From Solen grandis (Eukaryota; Mollusca; Bivalvia; Adapedonta; Solenidae): 64,000 nucleotides of DNA. The translations under genes and the position numbers were made by a program. Under the pieces are notes generated by a model. That model was given only the letters and a program-made list of their open reading frames with translations. It was not told where the DNA came from and did no database searches. Positions within the stretch are counted from its first letter, which is position 1. Every line of letters starts with the position of its first letter. Below, piece after piece: positions 22,732 through 34,430 of the stretch. The stretch is from the NCBI GenBank assembly GCA_021229015.1, contig CM037777.1, positions 68,238,840 through 68,302,839 of the forward strand. The letters run 5' to 3'.

Positions 22732-22821
22732 TTGGGAGGACATGACTGAGATACCCGACAAAGTACGAGAACACCTGGCTGTGTGACAAGCATCCAGCAG
22801 GCAACAGGTCGGATATCTTAC
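22732..22821 (-). CDS. STING: STING-domain first exon of TIR-STING
   Basis: 90 bases, acceptor ctttgtttcag|GTAAGA, donor CCAA|GTAAGT, phase 1 in and phase 1 out, residues 152-181. Although 'CAG|GTAAGA' at its 5' end looks like a donor, the pyrimidine tract to its left and the STING-like translation favour an exon. Confidence 0.75.
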
Positions 22822-24915
22822 CTGAAACAAAGCGCAATCATCGTTCAATACCTATAGTCAGTTTAAATGTATCATTTCTTTAAAGGAATATATCATGATG
22901 GGCAGAGACTATGATAAGAGAATAGCCTCAGTCAGAGTCACATTTAAAGCAGAATAATGAAACATTGAAATTTCGATAGATGCCTCCTCAAAATAATAAT
23001 TAAATGACACACAGTTTTTTGTGAAAAAATGTGAACACCATGCCAAAAGCCATATTTAAAGGAATGCTTTTGCAATTACTGTTTGGGCTGCAAACAACCT
23101 GCAAAATATCAATACATTTGAAACAAAATACATGCACATTATATATATTCATAAACAATACTAATTATGATTTATACCAAACATAATAATCATGTTAGAA
23201 AGAAATCATAAAACTAATTAAAAGAAAGCCTGAAAGCACACAGAACTATCACTGAAGGTGATTAATACCCCCACTACCCTGCTATTTGTCAGTCAATAAA
23301 AATCAATGTTATTTACCAGCTGACATACGCATCAAAGTCTGTGGCAAAAATATGGTCCTGGCATGCAGGAAGAATATATCCTGTAACCTTTGTCACATAA
23401 GTTTTATCATTTTAGAGGTAGTCTAGATTTTAAGCATTACAAAATACAAAGTCAGTCAGTGAACACAGTAAAATGAACATTGTGAGGGTCTTTAATTTAT
23501 TTTAAGATGGGAAGAAAATGAGCAGCTATCAATACATAATGAGTAATCATCAATAAAAAACATATTGACATTAATTTTCTATTGTTGATCTCTAAGTATG
23601 ACATTGACCTTTGAGCTAGCACTCCGGTTCTTTCATATGACACTCAGTCTTAACATGGTAAACATTTGTACCAATTTATTTGGAAATCCAGTAATCCTAA
23701 TATTGTTAAGTTACAGTCTGGACAAGCATATTGGCAATGATTTTCTATTCTTGACCTTTAAGTATGATCTTGACCTTTGAACTAGCAATCTGGTACTTCC
23801 TTGCGACATTCAGTTTTAATATGGTAACATTTGTACCAAACTATTTAGAAATCCAGTTATCTGATGTCAAGTTATAGCCCGGACAAGCATATTGGCGTTG
23901 ATTTTCTATTGTTGACCTCTACGTATGACCTTGACCTCTGAGCTAACAAACTGGTTCTTTTGTGTGATACTCCATATAAATATGGTAAACATTTGTGTAA
24001 AACCATTTGGAAATCCAGCAATCCTTTGTCAAGTTACAGCCTGGGCAAGCATATTGGCATTGATTTTTTGTTGTTGACCTCATTTGGAAAACCAGTGAGG
24101 CATTATTAAGTAAGAGCTCGGACAAAAGTTTTTGGGACAGATGGACAGCCATACACAGTGATTCCTATATAGCACTCCCTACCCCGGGGGTAGTGGGGCT
24201 ATAATGAGTATAACTAGAACTGTAAACCAAAGGATAACAAATCCCCTACACACAACACATACCCCACCCCCCACCCACCCCACAGAAACCAGGCTCAATG
24301 CTTATTAGCAGTCAGCACAAAATTAATGCATACTTAATATTAACTAATGCTGATACTAAAAGTATTGTGGATGCTATACAGACAAGTAAGAATAATGCCT
24401 TTCATACAGAAGGAATTCACAAAATTCTATTGAGGAGATCATACGAACATATCTTACCTTTAAATACAGATTTTAAATAATCTCTGATATTACTGGCCCA
24501 GGATTCAGAGTTAACGTCAATATGTCTGTATGGGGCCTCTGCAAGTAGTGAATGGACTTTTAACAGATCTTTCAATTCTCTCTCTTTATTGGGTTGGTAT
24601 GTCAGAAGAACAAAACGAAACTCATCCAAATGCTTCGATTCTAAGAGCTTTAGAATCAGAGTAAGTATACATGTATTTTGTGTTGAGAAAATGAACAGCA
24701 CCGAATCTGCAGTCTTGATTTTTTCCTCTGCAATATTAATCAAAAGTCGTCCAATGTTTGATTTTTTCCCCTCTGGTTCAGCCCATGATGTGTCACATGT
24801 GAACTCTTCCTTTATCTCTTTCTCTAGATTTAGCCCAAACTTCAGGTCATCATCATCACAAACTATCAGGAATTCATATTCTTTTTCAGGTTTGTCAGAT
24901 TCCGACGTCATATTC
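22732..24915 (-). CDS. STING: TIR-STING gene, first two coding exons (3' exons missing)
   Basis: Exon 24458-24915 encodes a TIR domain from the ATG at 24911. Exon 22732-22821 follows in phase (G|GT) and encodes 'GKISDLLPAG' then 'FSYFVGYLSHVLP'. That second peptide aligns with the start of the STING ligand-binding domain: Ile-Ser, then Ser-Tyr-aromatic-hydrophobic-Gly-Tyr-Leu-x3-Leu-Pro, the helix that in vertebrate STING holds the Tyr (human 167) stacking on cyclic dinucleotide. A TIR fused ahead of STING without transmembrane helices is known in oysters and bacteria. STING binds cyclic dinucleotides; TIR would signal or act on NAD. The 181 residues seen end at a good donor (CCAA|GTAAGT), so further exons must follow at lower coordinates, but none was found down to the gap at 18276. 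Confidence 0.78.
22830..23555. other. TIR-STING intron sequence, nothing further recognised
   Basis: AT-rich; no SINE or element of the families seen elsewhere in the window. Confidence 0.4.
23556..24125. repeat. 161-bp tandem repeat, about 3.5 copies, in the TIR-STING intron
   Basis: GGACAAGCATATTGGC recurs at 23720, 23881 and 24042 (161-base period), with TATGACCTTGACCTYTGAGCT and CCATTTGGAAATCCAG in each unit. The right edge is TATAGCACTCCCTACCCCGG then GGGTAGTGGGGCTATA, itself an inverted repeat. Confidence 0.8.
24125..24200. repeat. Terminal hairpin of the 161-bp repeat element
   Basis: TATAGCACTCCCTACCCC at 24166 is mirrored by GGGGTAGTGGGGCTATA ending near 24202, imperfectly. Confidence 0.45.
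24458..24915 (-). CDS. STING: TIR-domain exon of TIR-STING
   Basis: The acceptor ttcacttcttcttacag|GAATATG lies at 24916-24917, so the ATG at 24911 is the likely start and upstream in-frame codons are intron. The exon ends phase 1 at AAAG|GTAAGA. Residues 12-150 alternate strands and helices as in TIR: box-1-like 'YEFLIVCDDDD', middle 'EEKIKTADSVLFIFST', later 'FRFVLLTY'. At the position where NAD-cleaving TIRs have W-C-x-x-E this protein reads T-C-I-L-T-L, so the catalytic Glu appears absent. Confidence 0.75.
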
Positions 24916-24949
24916 CTGTAAGAAGAAGTGAAATCATACATCTCCAATT

Positions 24950-25990
24950 GATGAACCAGGGCTCAAAATTAACACTCGTATTTTGGCAAAATGAAAATAG
25001 AAAATTAAGTTTGCGAGTTACGTTTTAAACCACTAGCATTTTTTTGCGAGTGAAATTTTGGCTTAAACAATTACTTTTTCCTTTTTATCCATTAATTTAT
25101 GAAACAAGTTTTCTTTAAATACACGGGACAGCGTGCTACTGGTGGTGAAAACCCTTCCACTGATGATGATTTGACTTTTCCACCTAATTATTTATCATTA
25201 AACATTTTTTAACATTGTAACTGACCCACTGGTGTTTGTTTTTTATGGTTTTTAAGCTTTTTGTACAAAATCATACTTTTGTGACGGAGTGGAACTTTTC
25301 AACAGACGGTCATCTAATTTTTACTTGCCTAAGAAAAATTGTTACAAAATTCGATCTGCTAATGTGAGATTTACAAAGTTGATACATATGCATAGATACC
25401 CGTAAAAGTTTTTTTAAAGTAAGGAAAGGTTAGTACTTCAATTTGTTAACTTATCAAAAGTCACATTTACTGTAGAATCACCCATTTATTCATGAAATTC
25501 CTGTAGTTATCACTCCAATATCCAGGCATTCATAACCCCCTTTTTCAGTGTCACAGGTCTTAGAATCCCTGTCTTATGAGATCTTAATTAAGACAGACAA
25601 TACAATTATTACTATCAGGGCTGTAATGATTCACAGATCTATACATCGTAGAATCGTATTTGGTTGTGCCCACTACGACTGTTTAGAATAGCTAAGTCTC
25701 TGTTGAAAATGGCAGACGATCGGCTTATGCCCCAGCAAAGTACAACTGGACTAATTATGGTTTAAAAAAAAAAAGGTCATTTAAACATTTTTTTGCTGAA
25801 ATAAAATATGCTGGAGGTACACCTAATATGTCAACCCACCTTATCAAATAACAAATGTTGTTTCAATCGTAAAAATTAAATGAATATACAGTATGAGTAT
25901 ATGGGATGTAGTTGTCAATAATTCTACATTGATTAATCATGATTCATATCGTGCATCGTGACAAGTGTATCGGGATACGTATCGTATTGC
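24950..25990. other. Upstream flank or first intron of TIR-STING
   Basis: No coding exon recognised. If a 5' non-coding exon lies at 26576, this is intron 1. Confidence 0.35.
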
Positions 25991-26005
25991 AACAAGGGTG
26001 AAGAT

Positions 26006-26246
26006 TAGTCCTATTAATATTCCGTCGCTTTGAGATAATTTTTTAGTTGGGTCAAAGCATTTGTTGTCTAAACGTAACAAATTTGAATAAGCACCAATAA
26101 ATGTAAGTATGTTGTGCTAATATTGACTGAAATAGTGCATATTATGCATTTTCAATTTTGCTACGTGTTTTTGAGGCTTTTCGATATGACGTCGCTTTGA
26201 CCCAACTAAAAAATTATCTCAATGCGACGGAATATTAATAGGACTA
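26006..26246. mobile_element. Mutator-like MITE with 53-bp TIRs and 10-bp target-site duplication
   Basis: Terminal inverted repeats 26006-26058 and 26194-26246 start TAGTCCTATTAATATTCCGT and continue to GTTGGGTCAAAGC; I count one mismatch in 53 bases. Both sides are flanked by the direct repeat GGGTGAAGAT (25996-26005 and 26247-26256). Long TIRs with a 9-11-base duplication suggest a MULE-type element. The near-identity of the arms suggests a recent insertion. Confidence 0.8.
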
Positions 26247-26575
26247 GGGTGAAGATAGGCAGTCCTAATATCAGTACATAGCATATACAGGGCTCGAAAT
26301 AAATTAAAAAAAATTGTTGACCTAACCGTGATAAGTGCAAAGGTTTTACAAACATGGAATGACTGGCCAATATGAATACGAAATCCCATTGCTTCTCTAT
26401 TAAGGGTTACTATGAAACCCCCTATGAAAACGAAAGTAGTCATTGTATCTTCAAACTGACAACATATTCCAAATAAAAATATACCCAAATTGCATTCCCT
26501 TTTAAAAACAATGTCTATGCACCGGAGACATAACTTAACAGGAATGCCAACGATCTACCATGACCAGAAACTTAC

Positions 26576-26760
26576 CTGGTAAAATAGTTTTAGTGACTTT
26601 AGAAAATCTTGGTTTTTTCATAAGGGGAGATAACAAGGTGTATGACCTACGCAATCGTAACTACTCGGCCTTATCCGTCGGTGGTCGGGCGAGTGTTCCG
26701 AATGTGACCTACGAAAAGGCCAGTGTAATCGGCGGATCCGACATAGAAGGACAAATACGT
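26576..26760 (-). promoter_or_regulatory. STING: Possible 5' non-coding exon and promoter of TIR-STING
   Basis: On the minus strand a locally CpG-rich stretch (26640-26760) leads to TTTTACCAG|GTAAGTTTC, a consensus donor at 26575. It could splice to the TIR exon acceptor at 24916. No coding sequence is implied. Location and strand fit, but no transcript evidence is available. Confidence 0.3.
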
Positions 26761-26796
26761 ATGTATTACAGACTCATCCGTAACCTTTTTTCTTTA

Positions 26797-27350
26797 TTTC
26801 ACATAACATTAAAAAAGTAAAAATACCATGTTGAAGGAGAGTGAATGAGCTTAAAATGTATAATTTTGTTATTTTTATGCAATTGAAATATTGTAAATTT
26901 ACGCTGAATGCGGCGGATCTGGACCCAATATTTTTAAAATGATGAATATTATACATATGAGCCACGGATCCTATATAATAACTTATTTTTAATTTCACGT
27001 CACATGAAAAATCATAAACAGTATGTTAAAGGAGAGTGAATTACGTTTAGACAAACATATAGTTTTGATTGGTAGCCAGTCAAAACGGACCCAAGTAAAT
27101 ACGGACCCAAGTTGAAACGGTGCCATATTGGTCAACACGGTCCCAATTGGGTGAGAAGATTGGTCAAACACGGAGTTACATTAAAGGTTTTCACATCCCT
27201 GGTCAATACGGCCCCATATAAACGGACCCATTATATATGAATGGTTACGAACGTGTGAACAATCAGATAAATTGATTAAGGCAACGTGACATTATGAATG
27301 AATGGTTACGAACGTATGAACAATCAAATAATTTGATTCAAGGAACGTGT
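26797..27350. repeat. Imperfect direct duplications
   Basis: 26797-26870 resembles 26993-27067 (TTTCACRTAACAT, GTTRAAGGAGAGTGAATKA, TATAGTTTTG). 27236-27290 resembles 27298-27345 (TATGAATGGTTACGAACGTR, TGAACAATCA). CGGACCCA recurs four times between 27086 and 27236. Confidence 0.5.
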
Positions 27351-28442
27351 TTAAGGCAAGACGATTTTTATTTTAAGTGTGACAAATCAAATGTGTGAGT
27401 GTGTACTTGTGTCTGTACGAAATAGAAAGGTTATTTATATAATAAGAATTTCTTACATTTATTTTTAATAAATATATATAGACACGGAAGGTTAGACATA
27501 CTAACCACGCAACGCCTAGTCCAGTTTTCCTATATAAAATACGACTCCAACACATACTTAATATGTCCACTCTGAATATCATCCGAACAACATGCATTAT
27601 TACGATTTTAACTCTGGGAAATATATGCGAGGGAGAGAAAAAAAATGTCATATGTGGTTAGCGGTCACCTTAAAAGGGGGTAATCCTACTTCAAAGGAGT
27701 CCTAATTAGTGGTCGATCAGCTGGTGTGAACCCGCACCGAACGCGTGCCCATTAATGAACAGTTATAACATAACATATAGTTTATTTGTATTAAATATTT
27801 ACAATATCTGTAGCAATACAAACAAATATGTAAAGTGGTGCAACAGAACAAGTAATTTTCCATAGAAGAACAAATAGCATTACAATGCTAGGGTTACAAT
27901 ATCAATTACAAAAAATTGGAACAAATATATTTATTAATTATTTCTTCTTTTAAATGCAAAAAATATATATTTAGATAAATTGAAAATTGTGTTATATGAA
28001 TCGGAAGACATTAAAGATATGAATTTTTGCATGTTAGGCCATTTACAATAATAAGGTTTGAAAAACTTTTTTCTTAGATTTCTATACGCAGGACAAGCAA
28101 GTAAAAAGTGGTATTGATCTTCAACCATTCTCATATTACATTGTTGACAGATGCGTTGTTGTGTTCCAATGTTATTATATCTACCAGTTTCTATCATTAA
28201 ATTATTTGAATATAATCTAAATTTAACCATCGTTATCAGATCTTTAGTATCAATATTGAAATTGAAGTATTTTTCCATATTAAATTCACTTTTATGTAGA
28301 CAGTAAGAAGAAAGTCTTCTTGTGTTATTTATGTCACTATACCATGAATGTTTAAATACATCTAATATTCTTTGTTTAATAGTATAATAGAATGACTTAT
28401 CTAAGTTATGTATTATTTATACATTCCCAAATCCAATATTTT

Positions 28443-29670
28443 CTAACATTTTTTAATATGATAAGCCCAATTTAAACCACTGTATGTTATACGATTATTA
28501 GCATCATCTACTAACATTTTGTAAATATTTGATATAAACTTCAAAGAGTTATTTGACTCTAATATTTTAAGCCAATATTTTATCATGATTAATTCCCTAG
28601 ATATTTCCATTGGGTGTCGCCCCATATAACCCGGATAAGTTCGTTGATTTTTTTTTACACATAAGACTTTTCGTAAATATTTGCAATGAATTAATTCTAC
28701 AGATTTAGCATCGTGGTATTCCCATATAGCTGCATTATAATTTAGTATAGAACCAACTAAACTATCAAATAGTCTTTTTTTATTTGCGGTTGTTAGCTCT
28801 AGCTGATGAAAAACGACAAAGAGATTATGAAGCGCGTGTTCAGAATGTTTTGCAACTCGAATGTGTGTTCTGTACCAAGACCCATTTTTAGATACCAAGG
28901 TATTTAAAAGAGTTTACAACTTCTAACTGTATGTTATTAAGTATCAGCTGACATTCAGTACCACGTCCACGTTCGAATATCCTTACTTTCGTTTTATTAG
29001 TGTTAATGGATAGGCCCCATGAATTACAATAATTTTCTAGATCGTTCAACATAGATTGCAAGGCTTCCGGTGAATGTGCAAATAATACAGCGTCATCGGC
29101 AAAAAGAAGAATAAATTTTTTTATTTCATTAATGGTAAATAAATTGTCTATATCAGTGTTAATATTGTCTATGATGTCATTTACAAAAAGGAGAAACATC
29201 AAACTTGAACTAGGGTCCCCTTGCTTTAAGACAATATATGAATTAAAGAAATCAGATGTTTTACCATTAAAACGGACACATTGTTTTACTGTTCGATATA
29301 TAGACTTAACCACATTTACAAATTTTGAACTGATTTTATAATTTAGTAGTTTTTGCCACAGGTCAGATCTATTTATACGATCAAAACATTTTTCAAAATC
29401 TATGAATGCGCAATACAACTTTTGTTTTGAATGTAAGGTTTTAGCAATGATAGAATGTAATAAAAATATGCAGTCAGTAGTTGACTTTCCTTTCTGGAAG
29501 CCAAACTGATTATCTAACATTATTTTGTTCTGAACTGACCATTTTGTAAGCCTATTCATTAAAACTTGTGAATATATTTTTGCTAACACATTTATAAGAG
29601 TTACACCTCTAATTTTTGCTTCATTACAATTACCCCTCTTAAAGATAGGTGAAATAATTCCTTCTCCCAA
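28443..29670 (-). pseudogene. LINE copy a reverse transcriptase, frameshifted
   Basis: RT blocks in order: 'NQFGFQKGKSTTDCIFLL', 'YCAFIDFEKCFDRINR' (first catalytic Asp), 'LKQGDPSSSLMFLLFVNDI', 'LLFADDAVLFAHSPEALQ' (FADD catalytic box) and 'NTNKTKVRIFERG'. The frame shifts near 28890 into the thumb region 'LGI/VSKNGSW'. It makes cDNA by target-primed reverse transcription in live relatives. Confidence 0.8.
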
Positions 29671-30167
29671 TGACTTCGGATATTCATTTAAAAAAAAAAT
29701 CTGTTAAATAAACAAAGAACAAAATTTGATGTTTTCTCAAAATAATGTTTATATATTTCAGCAGCCAAATCATCAATTCCGCTACTTTTGTTGTTATTTT
29801 GAGAGTAAATTGCATTTTTTAATTCATCAAGTGTAATTTCATGGTCTAAGAAATCATCATATTGCTGTTCATTTTTTTTTAATCATTATCTGTTGAATCA
29901 TCATGACTTGATCCAAACAGGCCTTTAAAGTAGTCGTGCAAGTCCTCGACTGTTACAGAACCGTTTGTAGGTTTATTTCTCCGATACTGACGCTTTACAT
30001 TGGACCAAAACTGTTAAGGGTTATTTTTTGCTGTTTCGGCTATCAACACCTTTTGCTGTTTTTTATACTTATTTTTTTTCCTCTCTTTTTAGTATCTGCC
30101 ATATTTACTTCTGTTCATAATTCTGATAAACTTTCATCATCATTATTTAATCTATTTTTATAATCAT

Positions 30168-30470
30168 CTAATTTGGAGTCATTCCATTTAATGTATGTAG
30201 TCTCTGTATAAAATCGGAAGGTAAATCGTCTGTAGTGTGTGATTTCCTTTCTATAGAGAAAGATAATCCACAGTGGTCTGAAAACTCAGTAATGTCATTT
30301 ATTTGAAAGTGTGATATATGATTAATGTTTTCATTACTTAACAATAAATAATCAACTGTGTTTGATCCATTTCTAGAATGAAATGTATAATCTCCATGTA
30401 TATCGTTATGCAGACGGCCGTTACCTACACAGAGACCGGTAGTTTTACACATCTCAATCAACCGCCGCCA
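30168..30470 (-). pseudogene. LINE copy a endonuclease, C-terminal part
   Basis: 'LCVGNGRLHNDIHGDYTFHS' followed by 'NTVDYLLLS' and 'SDHCGLSFSI' match the end of an APE-type endonuclease with its catalytic S-D-H. The N-terminal part resumes at about 30980-31620 after an insertion. Confidence 0.7.
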
Positions 30471-30479
30471 CAATCTCCC

Positions 30480-30970
30480 TGCAGAGTTCCTCACATCTCT
30501 GCAATGGGCTCAATGACAAGAATCTTGTCAAAACAGAAAGCAATCATTTAACACGGATTTAAGTGTATTTTACGGATCTAAAGTATAGAAACATTAAATA
30601 AATACTTTTTGAATCATCATAAAACGTATGTAAAATATTAATTTTAATTGTTATTATCGGAACTATTTTCTGCCTTATGTCTCCGATGGGAACAATCCGC
30701 AAACGCTCGTCTGCAAATGTAAATAATTACAGGTTCAGCCGGATATCGTAATTTAAATCCAGCTTTTTATTTTCATAATTTGTAATTTTAATGACCATTT
30801 CAATCAGGATAAGTGGTGCTATTTGTATATATTTCACAGTTAAAGGGGCCTACCTAGTCTCCTTCAAATTAAATATTTGAACAACGGTCTGGATGACGTC
30901 ATATATTTGGAACTACTTTCTGAGCCCACCACAGAGGTGAATGTAATGTTAAGCCGATGTGTAAGAGAGT
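30480..30970. mobile_element. Insertion of about 480 bp splitting the LINE copy a endonuclease
   Basis: The frame 'GDMKAKSSTLCDI...VTDAHGRR' (to about 30975, minus) and the frame 'NSAGRLWRRLIEMCKT' (from about 30480) are homologous to adjacent positions of one endonuclease, so the DNA between is inserted. It is AT-rich and non-coding. Exact ends and any target-site duplication are unclear; GGCGGCGG-like sequence lies at both junctions. Confidence 0.45.
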
Positions 30971-31765
30971 GCCGCCGCCCGTGCGCATCTGTCACGTGAT
31001 CAGTATTGGCTCGGGGTATAATGTTAGAATCTAGGTCAGACCTGTCATTTTGGCAAAACAAATACCTGTCAAAATCTAGAATATCACATAATGTAGATGA
31101 CTTTGCTTTCATATCACCTGTAATTAATATTTAACCGAGGGATTTATATTTTTCTATGCCGGATTCAATTTCATCAAAAAAATCAAAATCCTGATTATTG
31201 ATCAAAGATGAATTACTAGGAATAACATATGCATTACAAATAAATACATCTTCATTAAAATTAAATAGTTCTTTTGATAACTTAATCCACATAATTCCAG
31301 CTTGATTTAATTAACAAATAGAAATTCTGCCTCTAAGACAATCTTTGAAATATATTGATATGCCGCCGCTTTAGCGACCTTTAGTTGTATTAGCAGATTT
31401 ATTACCGAATAAATGTTCATTGTCGTAACCCTGTATATTTAAATTAATATGTGCGTTTTTGTTTAACCAAGTATCTTGCAATAAAACAACATCATATTCT
31501 CGTATTATATCAAGAAAATCGGGATCATTGATTTTTCGACTCAGTCCATTAATGTTCCAGGACAGTATATATAATTGTTCTTCCTGACATCTCTATTGCG
31601 CTGATGGCTTCATGTATGGCGGGGGATCGATCACCTTGCCGTCACAGCAGACCTTGTAGAGGTTCCCGTTCACAAATAGCTTGAACCCGTTTACTCGGAC
31701 CGTCTTCCCAAGGCTCTTATGTTCTCGGATCGTCTCATAGAACGCTCTCCTGTTCTCGGATCGTC

Positions 31766-32692
31766 TCATAGAACGCTCTCCTGCTCTCCCTTGCGGCCTT
31801 GGGGGCGCTGTATGCCGACACCCAATTTAGCATCTTGGAGTATCTTTTTGATATCGCTGTCATATGACTTTTGACGCACTCTCTCCCGTTCACTGTAGTA
31901 GTGAAATTTCACAACTATACCTCTTGGCTTCTTAGCCCGATTGGATCCAAGACGATGCACCCTGTCGATTGTTATCGCGCTGCCATTCAGATCCATTTGA
32001 TTGGAAATAACGTCTTTCACCAACGCTTCGCAATCTCTTCGGAATTAAATTCTAGAAAATCAAGTTTTCCCTCATTGAGCGTGCTTCCAGATCAACAAGT
32101 TTATTGGCCATTTCATATTGCTGTTTTTCCATGCATGACGAATTTAACTCAAGTTTTTTAAAGGAGGTGTCGAGTTTCTTGACTTGACCTTTTGTCTCAT
32201 ATATACTTATCATTCTCGCAATTGATGAATGAGCATGATGTTTCGACGTCGTTTACCTTGTCCTCCAACGTTTTCATGCGGGTTTCCATTGCTGTGACTT
32301 TATAGTTTATCGAATCAACTATCTTCTCAACTTTTTCAGTTGACAATTTTAAGGCTTTAACGTCCCCAATTAACATAGTAGCCCAAGTTGGAGGCGGGGC
32401 TTGAGTTTGTTGCATCATTTGTGATGAAGGGTTAAACCTCAAAAAACGGTTTGGAAAAATTGCTAACAGGTGAAGTCATGTTCATTATGTGAGTGTCCTA
32501 TGTAAACAAACCATTCGGATAGCCAGTGCCGGGGTCAAACACACTACTGTTGTTTACCTGTGTTTGGCCGTAGGGGTTCCTACCTGGAGAATTACACAGG
32601 TGTAGTTCATCTGCAGACAAAGGGGAATTTGCTTTTCGCTTCTTTTTTTTTTTAGTTCTGCTTGAATTTTGAGTCTGCTTTTGGCCTGACAA
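31766..32692 (-). pseudogene. LINE copy a ORF1 protein, broken
   Basis: Three frames: 32498-32692 (Lys-rich 'KKKKKRK' N-terminus), 32197-32442 (coiled coil with 'STEKVEKIVDSINYKV'), and 31766-32023 (RNA-binding part with 'IDRVHRLGSNRAKKPRGIVV' and 'KFHYYSERERVRQK'). This is the coiled-coil plus RRM layout of L1-type ORF1 proteins that coat the RNA. Frameshifts near 32200 and 32030 inactivate it. Confidence 0.7.
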
Positions 32693-32754
32693 GAATATTA
32701 AAGTGTTCCCCTACATTTCAGTTCAAATATTTCACAAAAATACCTTATAATATT

Positions 32755-34430
32755 CACTATGCATAACATAACATAATCTTTATTTGGTATTAAATAGCAC
32801 AATAAGCATTTATAGCCAACAACATGGTATAACAATTGCAAAGTGTAAGACAATGTGGAAATGACACATGTATTTATATATGTATATACATTCTCATTTT
32901 AGGTCCGTTTACAAAGAGGATTCTGTATAAAATATTTTGTAATGTACAATAAAATTCAAGTAATGATAATAGAATGATATGCATTTTGAATACGATTTCT
33001 TTCTATAAAAGCAAAATACAAATATTTATGATTTTTTGTTTCCATTAGAATTTTGAATTTTTTAAGTGTAGGCCAATGACAAAAAATATGACTTTAAAAT
33101 GTTTTCCTAAGGTCATAATATTTAGGACATATTGATAAAAAATGATATTCGTTTTCGATTTTATTCATGTTACAGTGTATACATGTCCTATTTTCTCTTG
33201 GTACTCCTTCATGTCGACCTTTTTCGATAGATAGATTATGAGATGAGGGTCTAAATTTTGACAAAACATTCCTATATTTAACAATATTAATTGATTTAAG
33301 ATACTTTTCCATCTCGAAATTATGCTTGTATTAAGGGGTAAATATATTTCAAAATTAGTTTTTATAACATTCAAATCAATGTTTTCAATGTCTTGATTAA
33401 TCCATAAATTACCTAGTCCAATTTCTGGGAGAAATACTTTTATATGATAGGCACAGTTTTTACCGTTGTAAGAAATGCTTCTATCAGCATCAGCCTTCAG
33501 ACAGTTATACATAGAAGTAATTAAGTTATCTTCCGTGGAATTAAGAATTTTTATCCAATACTTAAACATGATAATTCGCCTTTGTATTTTTATTGGGAAC
33601 CGTCCGAGTTCTTCGTAAAGGCAATCTACATTTGTTGATTTTTTAACGTTAAGAACTTTTCTTAAAAATTTACAATGAACAGTTTCTATGTTTTTTGGTA
33701 GATATATACCCGTTTCTTCGGCGCCATAATTTAGAATTGGGCTTACGAGGGTGTCAAATAGTCTGCATTTTTCATTTACAGACAAATCTAATTGGTTAAA
33801 TACAATGAATAAGTTATGTAGAGCAAACAAAGAGTGGTGGGCTAATTTATTTTGGGATCTTAAGAAGTGGCCATTTTTTAATAAGTGTATTCCAAGATAT
33901 TTAAAGGATGTTACCATCTCTAATATTGTATCGTTTATGTAAAAATCGTGTGAAGTGGAACGTCCTAGTTAAAATATCATAACTTTGGTTTTATTGGTAT
34001 TTAATTTTAAGTTCCATGTATTGCAGTAATCACAAAGGTCGTTTAGTAATGACTGTAAGGCTTCAGGAGTGTGTGCAAAAAGCACCGCATCATCTGCAAA
34101 AAGTAAAATATATAAATTAATATCATCAAGTGTGAAAAGACCATCTGTTTCAGAGTTGATATTTTCCAAGATGTCATTCACAAAATATAAATATAGAAGA
34201 GTAGAGCTAGGATCGGTATTTGAACTAAAAATGAAGAAATATCGTTATTAAATCTAATTGCAGTTTATCGAAACACTTCTCGAAGTCAATGAAAGCGCAA
34301 TACAATTTCTTTTACGAGAATATAGAGTTTTAGCAATAAAAAAATTTAGAATGAAAATACAACCTACTGTTGACTTTCCTTTCTGAAAGCCGAACTGGTT
34401 ATCAAAGATTTTTTCATGTTTAATTAACCT
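32755..34430 (-). mobile_element. LINE copy b, 5'-truncated, (TTATG)n tail
   Basis: RT remnants begin near 34430 ('NQFGFQKG'-like), continue at 33969-34181 with 'LLFADDAVLFAHTPEALQ' and 'LNTNKTKVMIF', and at 33165-33917 with the thumb and C-terminus ('SFKYLGIHLLKNGHF', 'LVSPILNYGAE'), then the zinc-knuckle 'CIHCNMNKIENEYHFLS'. The end near 32755 is TTATGTTATGTTATG. Same family as copy a. Truncated 5' end, frameshifts near 33950, 34190 and 33165. Confidence 0.78.

Larger units (their letters stand above)
27775..32700 (-). mobile_element. LINE copy a, decayed, ORF1 plus EN-RT, (TTATG)n tail
   Basis: Minus-strand order from the 5' end: ORF1 pieces (32692 to 31766), endonuclease (about 31620 to 30168), reverse transcriptase (29670 to 28443) and a zinc-knuckle C-terminus (28278-27934). 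The 3' end near 27775 is a TTATGTTATG tail. Frames are broken by several frameshifts, and an insertion splits the endonuclease. Family: an APE-type non-LTR element with an L1-like ORF1 protein; I do not assign a clade. Confidence 0.8.

Noticed and set aside
24589..24921. Plus-strand frame opposite the TIR exon
   Set aside because: Antisense shadow; the Ser-rich peptide arises from the complement of acidic codons.
26560..26820. Plus-strand 86-codon frame
   Set aside because: No homology recognised; the sequence is better explained as a minus-strand 5' exon and promoter region.
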